Counted from the first letter of the stretch, positions 45,118-54,670 are shown. The stretch is DNA of 64,000 nucleotides from Verrucomicrobiales bacterium (GCA_024636835.1 JAGXGH010000056.1:1-64000); one strand, 5' to 3'. Program-made: numbers and translations. The notes: generated by a model from the sequence alone, not told the origin.

Positions 45118-46560
45118 ATGATGATGAAACCACCCACAAAACGTCTATTCTCCCTGCTTGTCGCCCTGCTTTGTAGTGTGAACGTGTTTGCCGATGCCTC
45201 TCCCGTCAAAGTCTACATCCTTTCCGGTCAGTCCAATATGGTCGGCATCGGCCAGGTCGATGGTGGCGGCACCCGATGGGGGAAGGAGATCATTGACCCC
45301 GTGCTGTCAGTTTACCCGGGGACACCCGACAGTTCGATAGACTATGACAAGATGGAGGCAATCGAAACCCTCAAGCTCGAAAGCTTCGGTGGCGTCAAGC
45401 CAACGCCTTATCCGGAAGGCGGTGTGCACGTGGTGCGTGGACAGGTGCAAATGCCGGAAACCGGAGTCTACGAGTTCCGCCCAGGGCATGGCGCTTCAAC
45501 CGAAAATATCATGCTCGTCGATGGCAAGGAAGTTTACCGCAAGTTGCCGGGTGGGGAAGCCGTGTTCACCTCGATTAAGCTCGAAGGCGGGAAGAAGGTT
45601 TCCTTCAAGATTACCTATCTGAATAATCAAGCAAATGGACTGGGTTGGGTTGCCCGACTGGACATCCCCGGCACCCTGAAGTCAGTGGTCAACTACGACG
45701 GTAAGTTCAAATACCTTGTCGACGATAAGGGCAATTTCGTCCCTCGCGATGATGTTTATTACGAAGGTGTCGTGACTGATGTGGGTAGCGACTGGCTGGG
45801 AGTAATCGATGGTAATATCGGACCTGAACTAGGCTTTGGCCACGAGCTTGGCAACTTCCACGAGGAGCCTGTGCTGATTCTAAAAACGAGCCAAGGCAAC
45901 CGCTCACTGTCATGGGACTTCCTGCCTCCGGGATCCAAGAGTTTCGAGCACACCGATGAAGAGGGAAAAACTTGGGTGTATGCAGGATACAAGCAATCGC
46001 CAAATCGCTGGGAGAAGGGCACCGAACCCGAGCCGATCAATTGGTATGCAGGCAAACAATACGACGAATGCTTCGACGCCGCCAAGGAGGTGCTCGCCAA
46101 CTTCGACAAGCAATTCCCGCAGTGGGAAGGTCGCGGTTATGAAATCGCTGGTTTTGGGTGGTGGCAGGGACACAAGGATGGTGGCGAACAAGGCACCGGC
46201 ACCGCAGGTCTTGCAGCCACTAAATACGAGGAGAACCTCGTTCAACTGATCAATACACTGCGAAAAGAATTCGATGCGCCTAACGCCCCCTTCGTAGTGG
46301 CGACCTGTGGATTTGGTGGTGGCAAGACCTGGGAGTCAGGCAGCAGTGCTGATACGATCTTCAAAGCTCAGATGAATGTCGGTGACCCCGCCAAACATCC
46401 AGAGTTCAAAGGTACGGTGAAGTCCGTCGACATCCGCGACTTCTACCGCGCGCCGGAAATCTCTCCGCGCAATCAAGGGTTCCATTACAACGGCAACGCC
46501 GAGACCTACATGCTCGTCGGCGAAGCGATGGGTGAGGCGATGGTGGAGATGGAGAAATAA
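45118..46560 (+). CDS. SASA-type esterase with inserted PA14-like domain
   Basis: A 480-residue exported protein. Signal peptide about 1-26. The SGNH nucleophile block VYILSGQSNMVG (Ser at about 38) is separated from the next catalytic block IGPELGFGHELG (about 238) by a roughly 150-residue beta-rich insert (VHVVRGQVQMPETGVYEFRP, NIMLVDGKEVYRK, KKVSFKITYLNNQAN) resembling a PA14/CBM-like carbohydrate-binding module. The third block GFGWWQGHKDG and the final FHYNGNAETYMLVG supply remaining active-site residues. Related enzymes remove acetyl groups from polysaccharide sugars; the insert may give binding specificity. The tandem repeat at 45048 is directly upstream. Confidence 0.83.
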   Translation: MMMKPPTKRLFSLLVALLCSVNVFADASPVKVYILSGQSNMVGIGQVDGGGTRWGKEIIDPVLSVYPGTPDSSIDYDKMEAIETLKLESFGGVKPTPYPEGGVHVVRGQVQMPETGVYEFRPGHGASTENIMLVDGKEVYRKLPGGEAVFTSIKLEGGKKVSFKITYLNNQANGLGWVARLDIPGTLKSVVNYDGKFKYLVDDKGNFVPRDDVYYEGVVTDVGSDWLGVIDGNIGPELGFGHELGNFHEEPVLILKTSQGNRSLSWDFLPPGSKSFEHTDEEGKTWVYAGYKQSPNRWEKGTEPEPINWYAGKQYDECFDAAKEVLANFDKQFPQWEGRGYEIAGFGWWQGHKDGGEQGTGTAGLAATKYEENLVQLINTLRKEFDAPNAPFVVATCGFGGGKTWESGSSADTIFKAQMNVGDPAKHPEFKGTVKSVDIRDFYRAPEISPRNQGFHYNGNAETYMLVGEAMGEAMVEMEK

Positions 46561-47160
46561 TCAGCCATCAATAAACTTTGCCACTGTTAGACCTTGTCTT
46601 CGGTCATCCTTGCAGCGGGCGATATTGTTGATCCATTTGACGATCCGACGCACCATCGGTGTGTGATCCCAGTAGATGTGAGCAATGCTTGGAGCGCACC
46701 ATTTGAAACTAGGATGGAACTCGGTGCAGATCAGTGCCACTTCTTTGATTGAAGGATTCTTTTTCCTGGCGATGAAGTTTTGCACGGCAAGAAATAGAAT
46801 CCAGTCGCCGATGAGAATTGCGGATGGTGGAGTGATTCGGAAAAGTGACTCTAGACAATCCCGTAGCCCCATGTCGGTCTCCGCCCAGTCAGGCAGGTTG
46901 TAAGCACCGGTCGAGATTCCCCTGTTTTCGAGTTCCTCGAGAAAAACCTGCTCGAACTTTCCAAGATTAGGTTTTCGACGCTCCTCGCGTGTCAGCAACA
47001 CGATGCTCCGGTGCCCCTTGTCTGTGAGGCTTTGGATCGCCTGTCGCAGGGCCACTAACATGTCGGGCCCGGTTCCGGCGATTGGCAGATCCTGCATCGT
47101 CCCAAACATGGCGAAACAAGGAAGCGATTGCATCAGGACAGCCAATAATACACTGGGGCC
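46561..47160 (-). pseudogene. Decapitated XylR-type regulator (effector domain only)
   Basis: About 200 codons homologous to the sugar-binding half of the regulator at 17962: LTREERRKPNLGKFEQVFLE, STGAYNLPDW, FRITPPSAILIG, ALICTE and the same C-terminal helix. The GntR helix-turn-helix and the first part of the effector domain are missing. The homology begins abruptly at GPSVLLAV (near 47155), where the sequence switches to an unrelated frame. It cannot bind DNA in the usual way. It lies convergent to the SASA gene with the stop codons almost touching. A fusion to some other protein cannot be excluded, but the lack of a proper start argues for a pseudogene. Confidence 0.75.
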
Positions 47161-47301
47161 ATTTCGTCGGTTTTGAATCCGGGAGGGATGACTTCCATGT
47201 CGTCCGTGACTTTCCTTCAACGTCACCCACCATTCCAGACCCGAAGTTTCCCCGAGCGCCGTACAAAGTCACGGACATTTGAAAAGCATCCCTCTCGGCT
47301 T
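47161..47301 (-). pseudogene. Unidentified coding fragment joined to the broken regulator
   Basis: The frame directly after the sulfatase stop reads AERDAFQMSVTLYGARGN, GDVEGKSRTTWKS and SLPDSKPTKWPQ, which looks like genuine protein sequence, then enters the regulator homology out of frame near 47155. I do not recognise the family. It looks like a piece of another gene brought next to the regulator by a deletion. Confidence 0.4.
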
Positions 47302-49512
47302 TTACTCCTTGTCACCATAGACTGGTGGCTTCCAGTCTTTGGGGAGCTTGCCTTGTGGGCGGACACCGTAGGCTGTCTTAGGAATCGGGCTTTCTTCAGG
47401 AGTGATCAGAGGAAGATTATCGGGCAGGTGCTTGATGCGGAAGTCCTTGAATTGAACCTCCATAGGTGGGCCGGCGTGAACCTGAACGGCGAGAACGCCA
47501 TCCAGCGAGCGACCTTGCTCGTCGAGATCGATAAGATCGGCGGTTGGCTTGCCGTCGATCCAATGCTGGTGGTGGTTACCCTTTACGAGGATGCGGAAGT
47601 CGTGCCACTCGCCCGGCGCGGGGTCGGTAACGGGCATTTCTCCTATGACCCATGACTGTCCATCGGGATCAATGATCACCTTTTCTCCGGCGTGGGACAG
47701 GATTCTGCGACCACGTTCTTCGTAGAGCATACCATTGTATTCTGGAACGTTGGCGACAACGTCACATTGATAGCCCGAAAGCACATCGAGTCCGAACTCC
47801 GGACGTTGTGTGCTGCGGTACTGGATGCCGCTATTCCCACCAGGTGTAATCTTCACTTTCACACGGAGGTCGAAATTGCGGATCGTGCTGCCTTTCCAAG
47901 CAAGGAAATGGTTCCTCTTGAGTGAGCCGTCGGCGGTTCCGGTGATGGCACCATCCTTGACGGACCAGTATTCCGATTCTCCGGCCCAGCCTTTGAGCGT
48001 CTTGCCATTGAAGAGATGCACGAATCCTTCCTTATCGGCATGGTGGCTGACCATCGCGGTGGATACGGGATGCGGAGTCGTCGAGGGGTTGAATCCGCCC
48101 TTCAGTGGCAGTAGGGGGCCACCGTATTCATCGACTTTGGCTGCGGCGCGGGCACGCATGTCCTTGAGGACATCCGCATAGTCTGGATCCTTGGCTAGGT
48201 TTACCAGTTCATCGGGGTCCTTATGTAGGTCGTGGAGGAATTCCACATCGTGATCGAAGTAGCGGGCATACTTGAAATGGTCATTTCGAATGCCCTCGAA
48301 GGCCGGGATCCGGTCGCGCACTGCGAAGTGTTCGTGGTAGGTATCGGTTCTCCAGTCGTCTGGTTTCTTGCCATTAACGATGGCTTGCAGGCTACGCCCT
48401 TGATAACGTTCGGGTGGTTTGATTCCGGCCCAATCGAGGAATGTTGCGGGAAAGTCGAGGTTCAGGGCGGGGGCGTCGGTCACTTTACCACGCTCACTTT
48501 TTGGCACGCGGGGATCAGTGATAATCAGGGGAACACGGAGAGACTCCTCGAAATGCGACCATTTTCCAGCAAGTCCTCGATTTCCCATCAAGTAGCCGTT
48601 GTCCGCGGAATAGACGATGATCGTGTTGTCGGCTAGACCGGCTTCGTCGAGCGCCTTGAGAAAGCGACCGATGGCTCCATCGATGCCGCTGACCATGCGG
48701 TAGTAGGACCGGATGTTCGTCTGATACTTTTCCGGGGTGTTCCAACGCCAGAAATATCGCTCTCTGGTGATCGAGGTTTGCAGGCATTCGGGAAGGCTCT
48801 CGAAAGTGGATGGGGAGTTGAGGCGTGGAGGCGCGATGGTGATGTCGTCATACATACCATCGACAGATTGTGGCCAGGGGAAGTGACCGATGCCTGGCCG
48901 ACGATCATTATCCTCGGCGTGACAGGCATTGAACCAGAGGTTGAGGGCAAAGGGTTTGTCTTTCGGTTGGCTCTGAATGAATTCGATGCCGCGGTCGACG
49001 ATAAGTTCGGTCTCGTGACGCAAGCTGCCATCGGGTTGTTTTTTGAAGTAAGGGTCGCGGGAAATGGCCTCAAATTCGTCGAAGTGATCTTCGCGATTCC
49101 AGCCTTCAGGCATCATTGCGTGCCACTTACCGAAGTAGCCGGTGCGGTAGCCATTCTCGTGAAGAATGTCAGAGTAAAGAGTTTCCACGGCTTCGGGCCG
49201 GGCGACATCCGGTTTGGCTTTGGTGCCGTACGTGCGTCCGGTAAGCCCGGTGAGGATTACCGTCCGGCTCACCCAACAAATGGGTTGACTGACGAACGCA
49301 TTCTCGAAGCGGGTCCCTTGTTCAGCGAGTTTGTCGATGTTCGGCGTTTTTATCACGTCATTTCCATAGCACCCAAGGGTGTTGATGCTTTGGTCGTCTG
49401 TGAAAAAGAAGACAATGTTCGGACGCTCGTTCGCACCAGCTGTCGAGCTAGCGAGGGTGAAGGCTAGAGCGAATTTGGCGATGGTGGCACTCAGAATGAA
49501 GATCGATTTCAT
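47302..49512 (-). CDS. Sulfatase fused to DUF1080 (3-keto-disaccharide hydrolase) domain
   Basis: A 736-residue exported two-domain protein. Signal peptide ends AGA (about 27). S1 sulfatase domain (about 30-480): NIVFFFTDDQ with Asp39/Asp40, the modification site region PICWVSRTVILTG with Cys79 and Arg83, YFGKWHAMMPEGW and YSADNGYLMGN. The core motif is C-W-V-S-R, so the usual third-position Pro/Ala is Val, a departure from C-x-P-S-R. From about 492 to 715 there is a DUF1080 beta-jelly-roll (FVHLFNGKTLKGWAG, GNSGIQYRS, GYQCDVV, EWHDFRILVKGN), known in related proteins to hydrolyse 3-keto-glycosides or bind sugars. It is the distal gene of a three-gene minus-strand set with a PhoD-like phosphatase and a dehydrogenase. 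Confidence 0.9.
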   Translation of the reverse strand: MKSIFILSATIAKFALAFTLASSTAGANERPNIVFFFTDDQSINTLGCYGNDVIKTPNIDKLAEQGTRFENAFVSQPICWVSRTVILTGLTGRTYGTKAKPDVARPEAVETLYSDILHENGYRTGYFGKWHAMMPEGWNREDHFDEFEAISRDPYFKKQPDGSLRHETELIVDRGIEFIQSQPKDKPFALNLWFNACHAEDNDRRPGIGHFPWPQSVDGMYDDITIAPPRLNSPSTFESLPECLQTSITRERYFWRWNTPEKYQTNIRSYYRMVSGIDGAIGRFLKALDEAGLADNTIIVYSADNGYLMGNRGLAGKWSHFEESLRVPLIITDPRVPKSERGKVTDAPALNLDFPATFLDWAGIKPPERYQGRSLQAIVNGKKPDDWRTDTYHEHFAVRDRIPAFEGIRNDHFKYARYFDHDVEFLHDLHKDPDELVNLAKDPDYADVLKDMRARAAAKVDEYGGPLLPLKGGFNPSTTPHPVSTAMVSHHADKEGFVHLFNGKTLKGWAGESEYWSVKDGAITGTADGSLKRNHFLAWKGSTIRNFDLRVKVKITPGGNSGIQYRSTQRPEFGLDVLSGYQCDVVANVPEYNGMLYEERGRRILSHAGEKVIIDPDGQSWVIGEMPVTDPAPGEWHDFRILVKGNHHQHWIDGKPTADLIDLDEQGRSLDGVLAVQVHAGPPMEVQFKDFRIKHLPDNLPLITPEESPIPKTAYGVRPQGKLPKDWKPPVYGDKE

Positions 49513-49555
49513 GGAAATGTTTAGGCTGTAATAGGCTTTGAGTTGGTCTTTTGTG

Positions 49556-50614
49556 CTACTTGAACTCCATCTCTGAAAACTTGAGCGGGTGGTGAAGAAT
49601 CTTCTCGCCGTCCTTGTTGATGATACTCAGTTCGAGCGACTTGTTTGCCCAATCGATTTCAATAAGGCCGGCGTTTTGAACTGGGTGTGAATCACCAATT
49701 CGGTATGAGTTGGTGGCGGCTGCCCAACCTTTTTGGGTATTGGTCAGACCGCTGCTGGTGAGATCAAAAAATGGGTAGCCATCGAGATCCCGTTTCGACA
49801 ATTCGGCGAAGTGAACGTCGCCCGAGATCGCGAAAGTGTGATTCGCATTGTGCTTCTTTAGTAGTTCGAAAAGACGCTTTCTTTCGTGCGGAACATTCCC
49901 CCAATTTTCCATGCCTTTTTCATGGGCGAGCACTTGGATACTGCTGCCGATGATACGAATATCAGCGGGAACTTGAAGTTGTTCCTCAAGCCATTTCCAT
50001 TGAGTCTCGCCAAGAAGAGTCAACGACGCGTCTTCGGTTGGCTTATACCAACCAACAGTTCCCTTTGCTTTCGGACCTTTTGCACCTGGTAGCACATCGC
50101 GAAAGTAACGGGTGTCGAGGAGCAATATCTGAACCGTCTTACCTGGGGTTCCGAAGGTGTATGAGCCATAGACTCCTTCACGCTTACGCCTCGGGGAATC
50201 GTCGGCGTCTTTGAAAAAGTCGAGGAAGATCTGCTGCGACTCTTTACGCTTTTTGTAGGTCTTACCGCCGTCGTTTACTCCGTAATCATGATCGTCCCAA
50301 GTGGCTAACACGGTCGTGCTTTCACGGAGTTTTTGAAAATCCTCAAGATCGCCAAGTTCAGACCATTTCTTCTTTAATAGTTCCATATCCTCGGTATCGC
50401 CGTAAATGTTATCGCCGAGGAAAACAAACACATCGGGATTCTCTTTCAGCACTGCCTCAAACATCGGGCTACGTCCTTTCCTGGGATCGCTGCATGAACC
50501 GAAAGCGATTTTTTGGATGATTTCTGATTCGTGGAAGTCGCTTTCCATTTCCGCATGTGCGGTAGTGAATAGTCCGGCCGAGAGTGCAGCGAGTGCGAAT
50601 GTTTGACGTATCAT
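49556..50614 (-). CDS. Exported PhoD-like phosphatase/phosphodiesterase
   Basis: A 352-residue protein with signal peptide (about 1-21). Metal-binding motifs of the PhoD/alkaline phosphatase D family: FGSCSDPRKG, VFLGDNIYGD, ATWDDHDYGVND, SGDVHFAEL and a DLTSSGLT segment. It should hydrolyse phosphate esters outside the cytoplasm. Homologues are commonly found beside sulfatases in Planctomycetes and Verrucomicrobia. It lies 43 bases upstream of the sulfatase-DUF1080 gene and 61 bases downstream of the dehydrogenase, so the three probably form an operon. Confidence 0.87.
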   Translation of the reverse strand: MIRQTFALAALSAGLFTTAHAEMESDFHESEIIQKIAFGSCSDPRKGRSPMFEAVLKENPDVFVFLGDNIYGDTEDMELLKKKWSELGDLEDFQKLRESTTVLATWDDHDYGVNDGGKTYKKRKESQQIFLDFFKDADDSPRRKREGVYGSYTFGTPGKTVQILLLDTRYFRDVLPGAKGPKAKGTVGWYKPTEDASLTLLGETQWKWLEEQLQVPADIRIIGSSIQVLAHEKGMENWGNVPHERKRLFELLKKHNANHTFAISGDVHFAELSKRDLDGYPFFDLTSSGLTNTQKGWAAATNSYRIGDSHPVQNAGLIEIDWANKSLELSIINKDGEKILHHPLKFSEMEFK

Positions 50615-50675
50615 GAGGTCTTTGGAAATGGGCGTTTCTAGCTCGTGGAGAGGTGAAACAATCGTCCATTGGGTA

Positions 50676-51671
50676 TTAGTGACTCACCAGCACACTGCGA
50701 TCGAAGTAGTCGAGAAGTCTGCGGGTAGCAGACTCCAACTGCCTTGGGATGCTTTCCTTGGTCAGCCCTCCGACGTGAGGAGTGATGATGGTTTTTGGGT
50801 GGGTGAGGATCGGGTTGTCAGGATCAGGTGGCTCGCACGGCATCACATCGGCTGCGTAGCAAGCCAATCGGTCGCTGTCCAAAGCCTTGAGTAATGCAGC
50901 TTCGTCAATCAGCGCGGCACGACTGGTGTTGACCAAAATGGTGCCGCTTTTTATCGCCGCGAAGGCGTCCGCATCAATCATGTTACGAGTCTCAGCGGTG
51001 AGGGGGGCGTGCAGAGAAATGAACGGGCACTCAGCCATGATCGATTGCAGCTCGGTGTGTTGAGTCACTGCGACGTCGGGACAGGTGTCATCGTCTTCCC
51101 AATGACGGCGAAATCCATGAACGTGCATGCCAAGAGCTGCTGCGACTTTGGCGACGGTGCACCCGATTCCGCCATAGCCGATGATACCGAAATTTTTACC
51201 GCGAAGCTCCACTCCCTGGCGTCTTCGCCAAATGCCGCTCTTGGTCTCGATACTACTGGTAACAATATTTCGAGCTGCTGCGAGTGTCAGTGCGATGGCA
51301 TGTTCGGCCACGGCTTCCTGGGTAAGGCCAGCCGTGTTGAACACATCGACTCCCAGGTTTTTACAGGCTTCGAGGTCGATGGATGCTGTGCCGGCGCCCA
51401 CCTTGGTGATCATTTTGAGACGAGGAATCGCCTTCTCGATGACCTTGACCGTGATGTCATCAGGATCACAAAAGATGGCGTCGACGTCTCCCACAAGTTC
51501 GAGCAGTTCGGATTCGGGAAGTGGGCCTTTTCTTTTGACGACTTCGAACCCACCGCTCTTCAACAAATCGTGATGAGCGCCGGGGTTTGATTGAAATACC
51601 GAAGAGGTGAGAAGAATAACAGGGGTGCTCATCGTAGTGGAAAGCGCTGCCGAAGGGGAATTCATGTGCAT
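50676..51671 (-). CDS. D-isomer-specific 2-hydroxyacid dehydrogenase
   Basis: A cytoplasmic NAD-dependent oxidoreductase of the phosphoglycerate/hydroxypyruvate dehydrogenase type. The Rossmann motif GIIGYGGIGCTVA (about 163) and catalytic residues are in place: Arg in VNTSRAALID, a Glu region after MPCEPP, and His in TPHVGGLT. The frame from 51671 has a modest AAGGA upstream; an internal ATG at 51632 (MSTPVILL) is the alternative and gives a more typical family start. Being first in the minus-strand set with a phosphatase and a sulfatase, it may process a sugar-acid product, but the substrate cannot be read from sequence. Confidence 0.88.
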   Translation of the reverse strand: MHMNSPSAALSTTMSTPVILLTSSVFQSNPGAHHDLLKSGGFEVVKRKGPLPESELLELVGDVDAIFCDPDDITVKVIEKAIPRLKMITKVGAGTASIDLEACKNLGVDVFNTAGLTQEAVAEHAIALTLAAARNIVTSSIETKSGIWRRRQGVELRGKNFGIIGYGGIGCTVAKVAAALGMHVHGFRRHWEDDDTCPDVAVTQHTELQSIMAECPFISLHAPLTAETRNMIDADAFAAIKSGTILVNTSRAALIDEAALLKALDSDRLACYAADVMPCEPPDPDNPILTHPKTIITPHVGGLTKESIPRQLESATRRLLDYFDRSVLVSH

Positions 51672-51850
51672 CTTTTCGACATCCTTTTATCATAGATATT
51701 TGAGCGCGTTTGGCAATCTAAACAAGTGTTTCGCGGGTGAGTCTCGAAGTTAGATCGCATTACACGTCGCTGATAGCCTTTCAGGCACAGGCAAAGGAGC
51801 GAGAAGATAGGAGGTGACAAAATCCTTGGATGAGGCACTGTCAATCAAGT

Positions 51851-52123
51851 ATGGAAGGTAAATCTCCGGCAAATCCTCAAGAATCCCGTCAGAAAGGTGT
51901 GCAGCCTGTTGATGCGATATTGTCTGACGATGGAATCGAAAACCACACATTGGTCGAGGTTTCGACGGAGCACTTGACGCACAAGATGGTGCAAAAGGCG
52001 CGCAAGGGTAGGCAGCTTACACGGAACGTGCAGAACAAAGTGCTCAACGCCCTCAATGCTATCCGACAACAGCGCGATCTCGAGCCGCTGCGTCTTCCCG
52101 ATTTGTTCAATTACAAAGGGTAG
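51851..52123 (+). CDS. Small conserved hypothetical protein (90 aa)
   Basis: The frame from the ATG at 51851 (another at 51830; a strong AGGAGGTG lies at 51809-51816, rather far from either). The core EHLTHKMVQKARKGRQLT followed by VQNKVLNALNAI resembles short verrucomicrobial proteins in which a helix-turn-helix-like 'HK.VQKARKGR.LT' segment is conserved. It is basic and helical, so possibly DNA- or RNA-binding. It is divergent from the dehydrogenase gene and followed by a hairpin. Function unknown. Confidence 0.6.
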   Translation: MEGKSPANPQESRQKGVQPVDAILSDDGIENHTLVEVSTEHLTHKMVQKARKGRQLTRNVQNKVLNALNAIRQQRDLEPLRLPDLFNYKG

Positions 52124-52146
52124 GGGGGGGCATGCTTACTGAAGCG

Positions 52147-52205
52147 AAATTGATCAGAGTCCCAGCCGACTGTAATGGATTCTCCATTCCCTCTGATCAA
52201 TTTTT
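52147..52205 (+). terminator. Long-stem hairpin/terminator after the small basic protein
   Basis: The 13-base arms AAATTGATCAGAG (52147-52159) and CTCTGATCAATTT (52191-52203) are perfect complements, with a 31-base loop containing a smaller ATGGA...TCCAT hairpin; the 3' arm runs into a T-tract. It is a plausible rho-independent terminator 24 bases after the stop at 52123. Confidence 0.65.
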
Positions 52206-52667
52206 CGAGTGAATACGGACACTTGGACGAAACTGGACGAACTCAAATCCATAGGCCGGGCGGTCTGTGTGGGAGATTGTGGAATTTCTTGCTTCATCGA
52301 TAATGTCATCTACCTGACCAGTGTCAGAACACGGTCTTGACTGGTTTCAGGAGTGAGTGTGCGTCTTGCGAGATCGTGCCCTGATTCAGGGCGAGGCTTT
52401 GACATTGGGTAATGAGTTGGATTGGCTTGATGGATGGTATTCGCAGGGGTCATTGGGGCGGCGTTGCCGGCTTGTTGGCAGTGAAAATCCTCCATAGTAA
52501 AAACAACAATATCGCCCCGCTAAGACCTGCTAAGCCAAATTGCTTTAGCAAGATGTGTGATTGTTCTTTTTTTGAGGACTCAGGGAGAAGTTTTTCACAG
52601 TTTGACTCGATGATTGCCGTATTCAAGCAGCGGACTAAGTTTGTATCTCAACAACTCAACCGAATCA
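52206..52667. other. Intergenic region upstream of the third fucosidase
   Basis: About 460 bases with no convincing gene. The last 100 bases are AT-rich and precede the fucosidase ATG, so presumably hold its promoter; none of the ECF-type elements or the 97-base repeat is present here. Confidence 0.45.
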
Positions 52668-53783
52668 ATGACCACCCGCCAAAACACATCCCTCATGGTC
52701 GCAATTGCAACCATTAGCCTCGGCATGAGCACCCTCTTCGCCGGCACCGACGCCCCCTCCCTCATGCTCACCGACGAACTCATCCCTGAAACCAAAGAGC
52801 AGAAGGACGCTCGCATGGAGTGGTGGCGCGACGCGCGCTTCGGTATGCTCATCTGCTGGGGGACCTATGCGGTGCCGGCCGGCATCTATGAAGGCAAGCC
52901 GACCAAGGCCCTCGGCGAGTGGATCATGAGGACCGATAAAATCCCTCTGTCGATCTACGAGACCTACGCCCAGAAGTTCAACCCAGTGAAATACGACGCC
53001 GAGCGGTGGGTCAAGATGGCAAAGGACGCCGGCATGAAATACATCGTCATCACCGCCAAGCACCACGACGGTTTCTGCCTCTGGGACTCGAAGCTAACCG
53101 ACTACGACGTCGTCGATGCCACCCCTTACGGCAAAGACTTGCTCAAGCCTCTCGCCGAGGCATGCAAAAAACACGGCATCAAACTCTGCATGTATTACTC
53201 GATCATCGATTGGCACCAACCCTATGCCAACCGCGACGAATGGAACAAGGATGACAACAATCCGAATAAGGATTGGGACAAATACCTTAACGACTATATG
53301 GTCCCCCAACTCAAGGAACTGCTCACCAACTACGGAGACATCGCTGTAGTCTGGTTCGACGGCGATTGGATCAAGGATTGGACCGAACCACAGGGAAAAG
53401 GGGTCTACAATCTGTTGCGAACCATTCAGCCGAGTCTGATTATCAACAACCGCGTCAGCGCGGGTCGAAATGGCATGGCCGGCATGAGTAAGGATGAGAC
53501 CTTTGCCGGCGACTTCGGTACCCCGGAACAAGAAATCCCTGCCAAAGGCATGCCCGGAGTCGACTGGGAAACCTGCATGACGATGAACGATACCTGGGGG
53601 TATCGCACCGACGATCATAATTGGAAGTCGAACGAAACGCTCATCCGCCAGTTGATCGACACCTCGAGTAAGGGCGGTAACTTCCTGCTCAAGTTGTTGC
53701 CTAATTACCCAAATACGGTAAATTTGGTCGTGAATCCTCTGTTCAATATGGATTGCAGAGCGTCGAACTCCTCACACGCCTAG
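52668..53783 (+). pseudogene. Alpha-L-fucosidase (GH29) 3, 3'-truncated at island junction
   Basis: From the ATG at 52668 the protein has a signal peptide, MLICWGTYAVPAG, GEWIMRTDK, YIVITAKHHDGFCLWDS and the nucleophile Asp231 in AVVWFDGDW. After GGNFLL (about residue 342), where the family continues with N-V-G-P, the sequence becomes unrelated (KLLPNYPNTVN ... SNSSHA) and stops 30 residues later, its TAG touching the stop of the convergent ImmA/IrrE gene. The end of the barrel and the whole C-terminal beta domain are lost, so activity is unlikely. The break near 53692 marks the left edge of the defence island. Confidence 0.8.
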
Positions 53784-54670
53784 CGGCGAGGCCGAAATCT
53801 GCCTTCCTGCCACCTATCGATATAATCGTCGCTTCTCTCGCTTTCATCCTCATCTTCTTCAGGCGCCGGCTCGGTCACCAACACTGTAAGTGTTCTTCTG
53901 TAGCTGCCTAGGCCGACGACGTCTTCTTCGACTTCCTGATGGGAGGCGCCGGGGAACCATTGATTGAGCAGTGAACCTTCGAGAGCAATGGCGCATGACT
54001 GGACCCAATCCTCGTTGGATCCAAGGCGGCAGGTGGGAACCTCTGCTGGAACTGCATCCCTCCTTCTCAGCCAGTCGATACCTGGGAGCTGTTTGAAGGA
54101 TTGTGATGCGGTCATGAACTCTACAGTGCCATTGTGAGAGACGACCACTGCAATGCATTCGTCGGTGACTTCACAATACCGAATGGCGGAAGCGACTAAT
54201 GAGCTCTCACAGCTATTAGCCATCTGCTTGATTGTCTGAAAACCAGGGATGGCACTTTTGATGACTGGAGCAATAAGTGTCCATGGCATGAGCAGCTCTG
54301 CTGCAAATGTATCTGCCTCACGTTCAAAGCGATCTTTGGAAATGAATCCTGATCGGGAATAGTGTGAACCTTCAGCGAGTAACGCTGAGGGGTGGTCATC
54401 GATGAAGTAATGCCCCAGTTCATGCGCAACCGTGAAATTCTCAAAACCATCATTCTTGATAGCAGTCGAATACCCAATCCCAAATGAATTTCCCGCTATC
54501 ATCAAGCAGCCTGAAATGTCAACCTGCGGCGGATCGAATGGCATCAGCTTAATACCAAGCTTTGTTGCCAACTGCTTAGGTCGTACGGGCAGCGAGTTTA
54601 AAAAACCATGCTCGGCCAGAACTTTCCGAGCCTTCTGCTGGATGGCCTTCAGTCGAGAGCGAGGAATCAT
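53780..54670 (-). CDS. ImmA/IrrE-family zinc metalloprotease
   Basis: A 296-residue cytoplasmic protein. The zinc motif HELGH (His83-Glu84 ... His87) lies in FTVAHELGHYFID, with FEREADTFAAELLMP as the third-ligand helix. These are hallmarks of ImmA/IrrE (COG2856) proteases, which cleave a partner XRE repressor in response to DNA damage or another signal. It overlaps the XRE gene by ATGA, so it forms a classical repressor/antirepressor switch of integrative elements. The C-terminal ~120 residues are longer than minimal ImmA and may be sensory. It probably controls the divergent cassette starting at 55170. Confidence 0.9.
   Translation of the reverse strand: MIPRSRLKAIQQKARKVLAEHGFLNSLPVRPKQLATKLGIKLMPFDPPQVDISGCLMIAGNSFGIGYSTAIKNDGFENFTVAHELGHYFIDDHPSALLAEGSHYSRSGFISKDRFEREADTFAAELLMPWTLIAPVIKSAIPGFQTIKQMANSCESSLVASAIRYCEVTDECIAVVVSHNGTVEFMTASQSFKQLPGIDWLRRRDAVPAEVPTCRLGSNEDWVQSCAIALEGSLLNQWFPGASHQEVEEDVVGLGSYRRTLTVLVTEPAPEEDEDESERSDDYIDRWQEGRFRPRR

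Noticed and set aside
52614-52667. Longer N-terminus for the third fucosidase
   Set aside because: The upstream Met would precede a good signal peptide with polar residues; the ATG at 52668 fits better.
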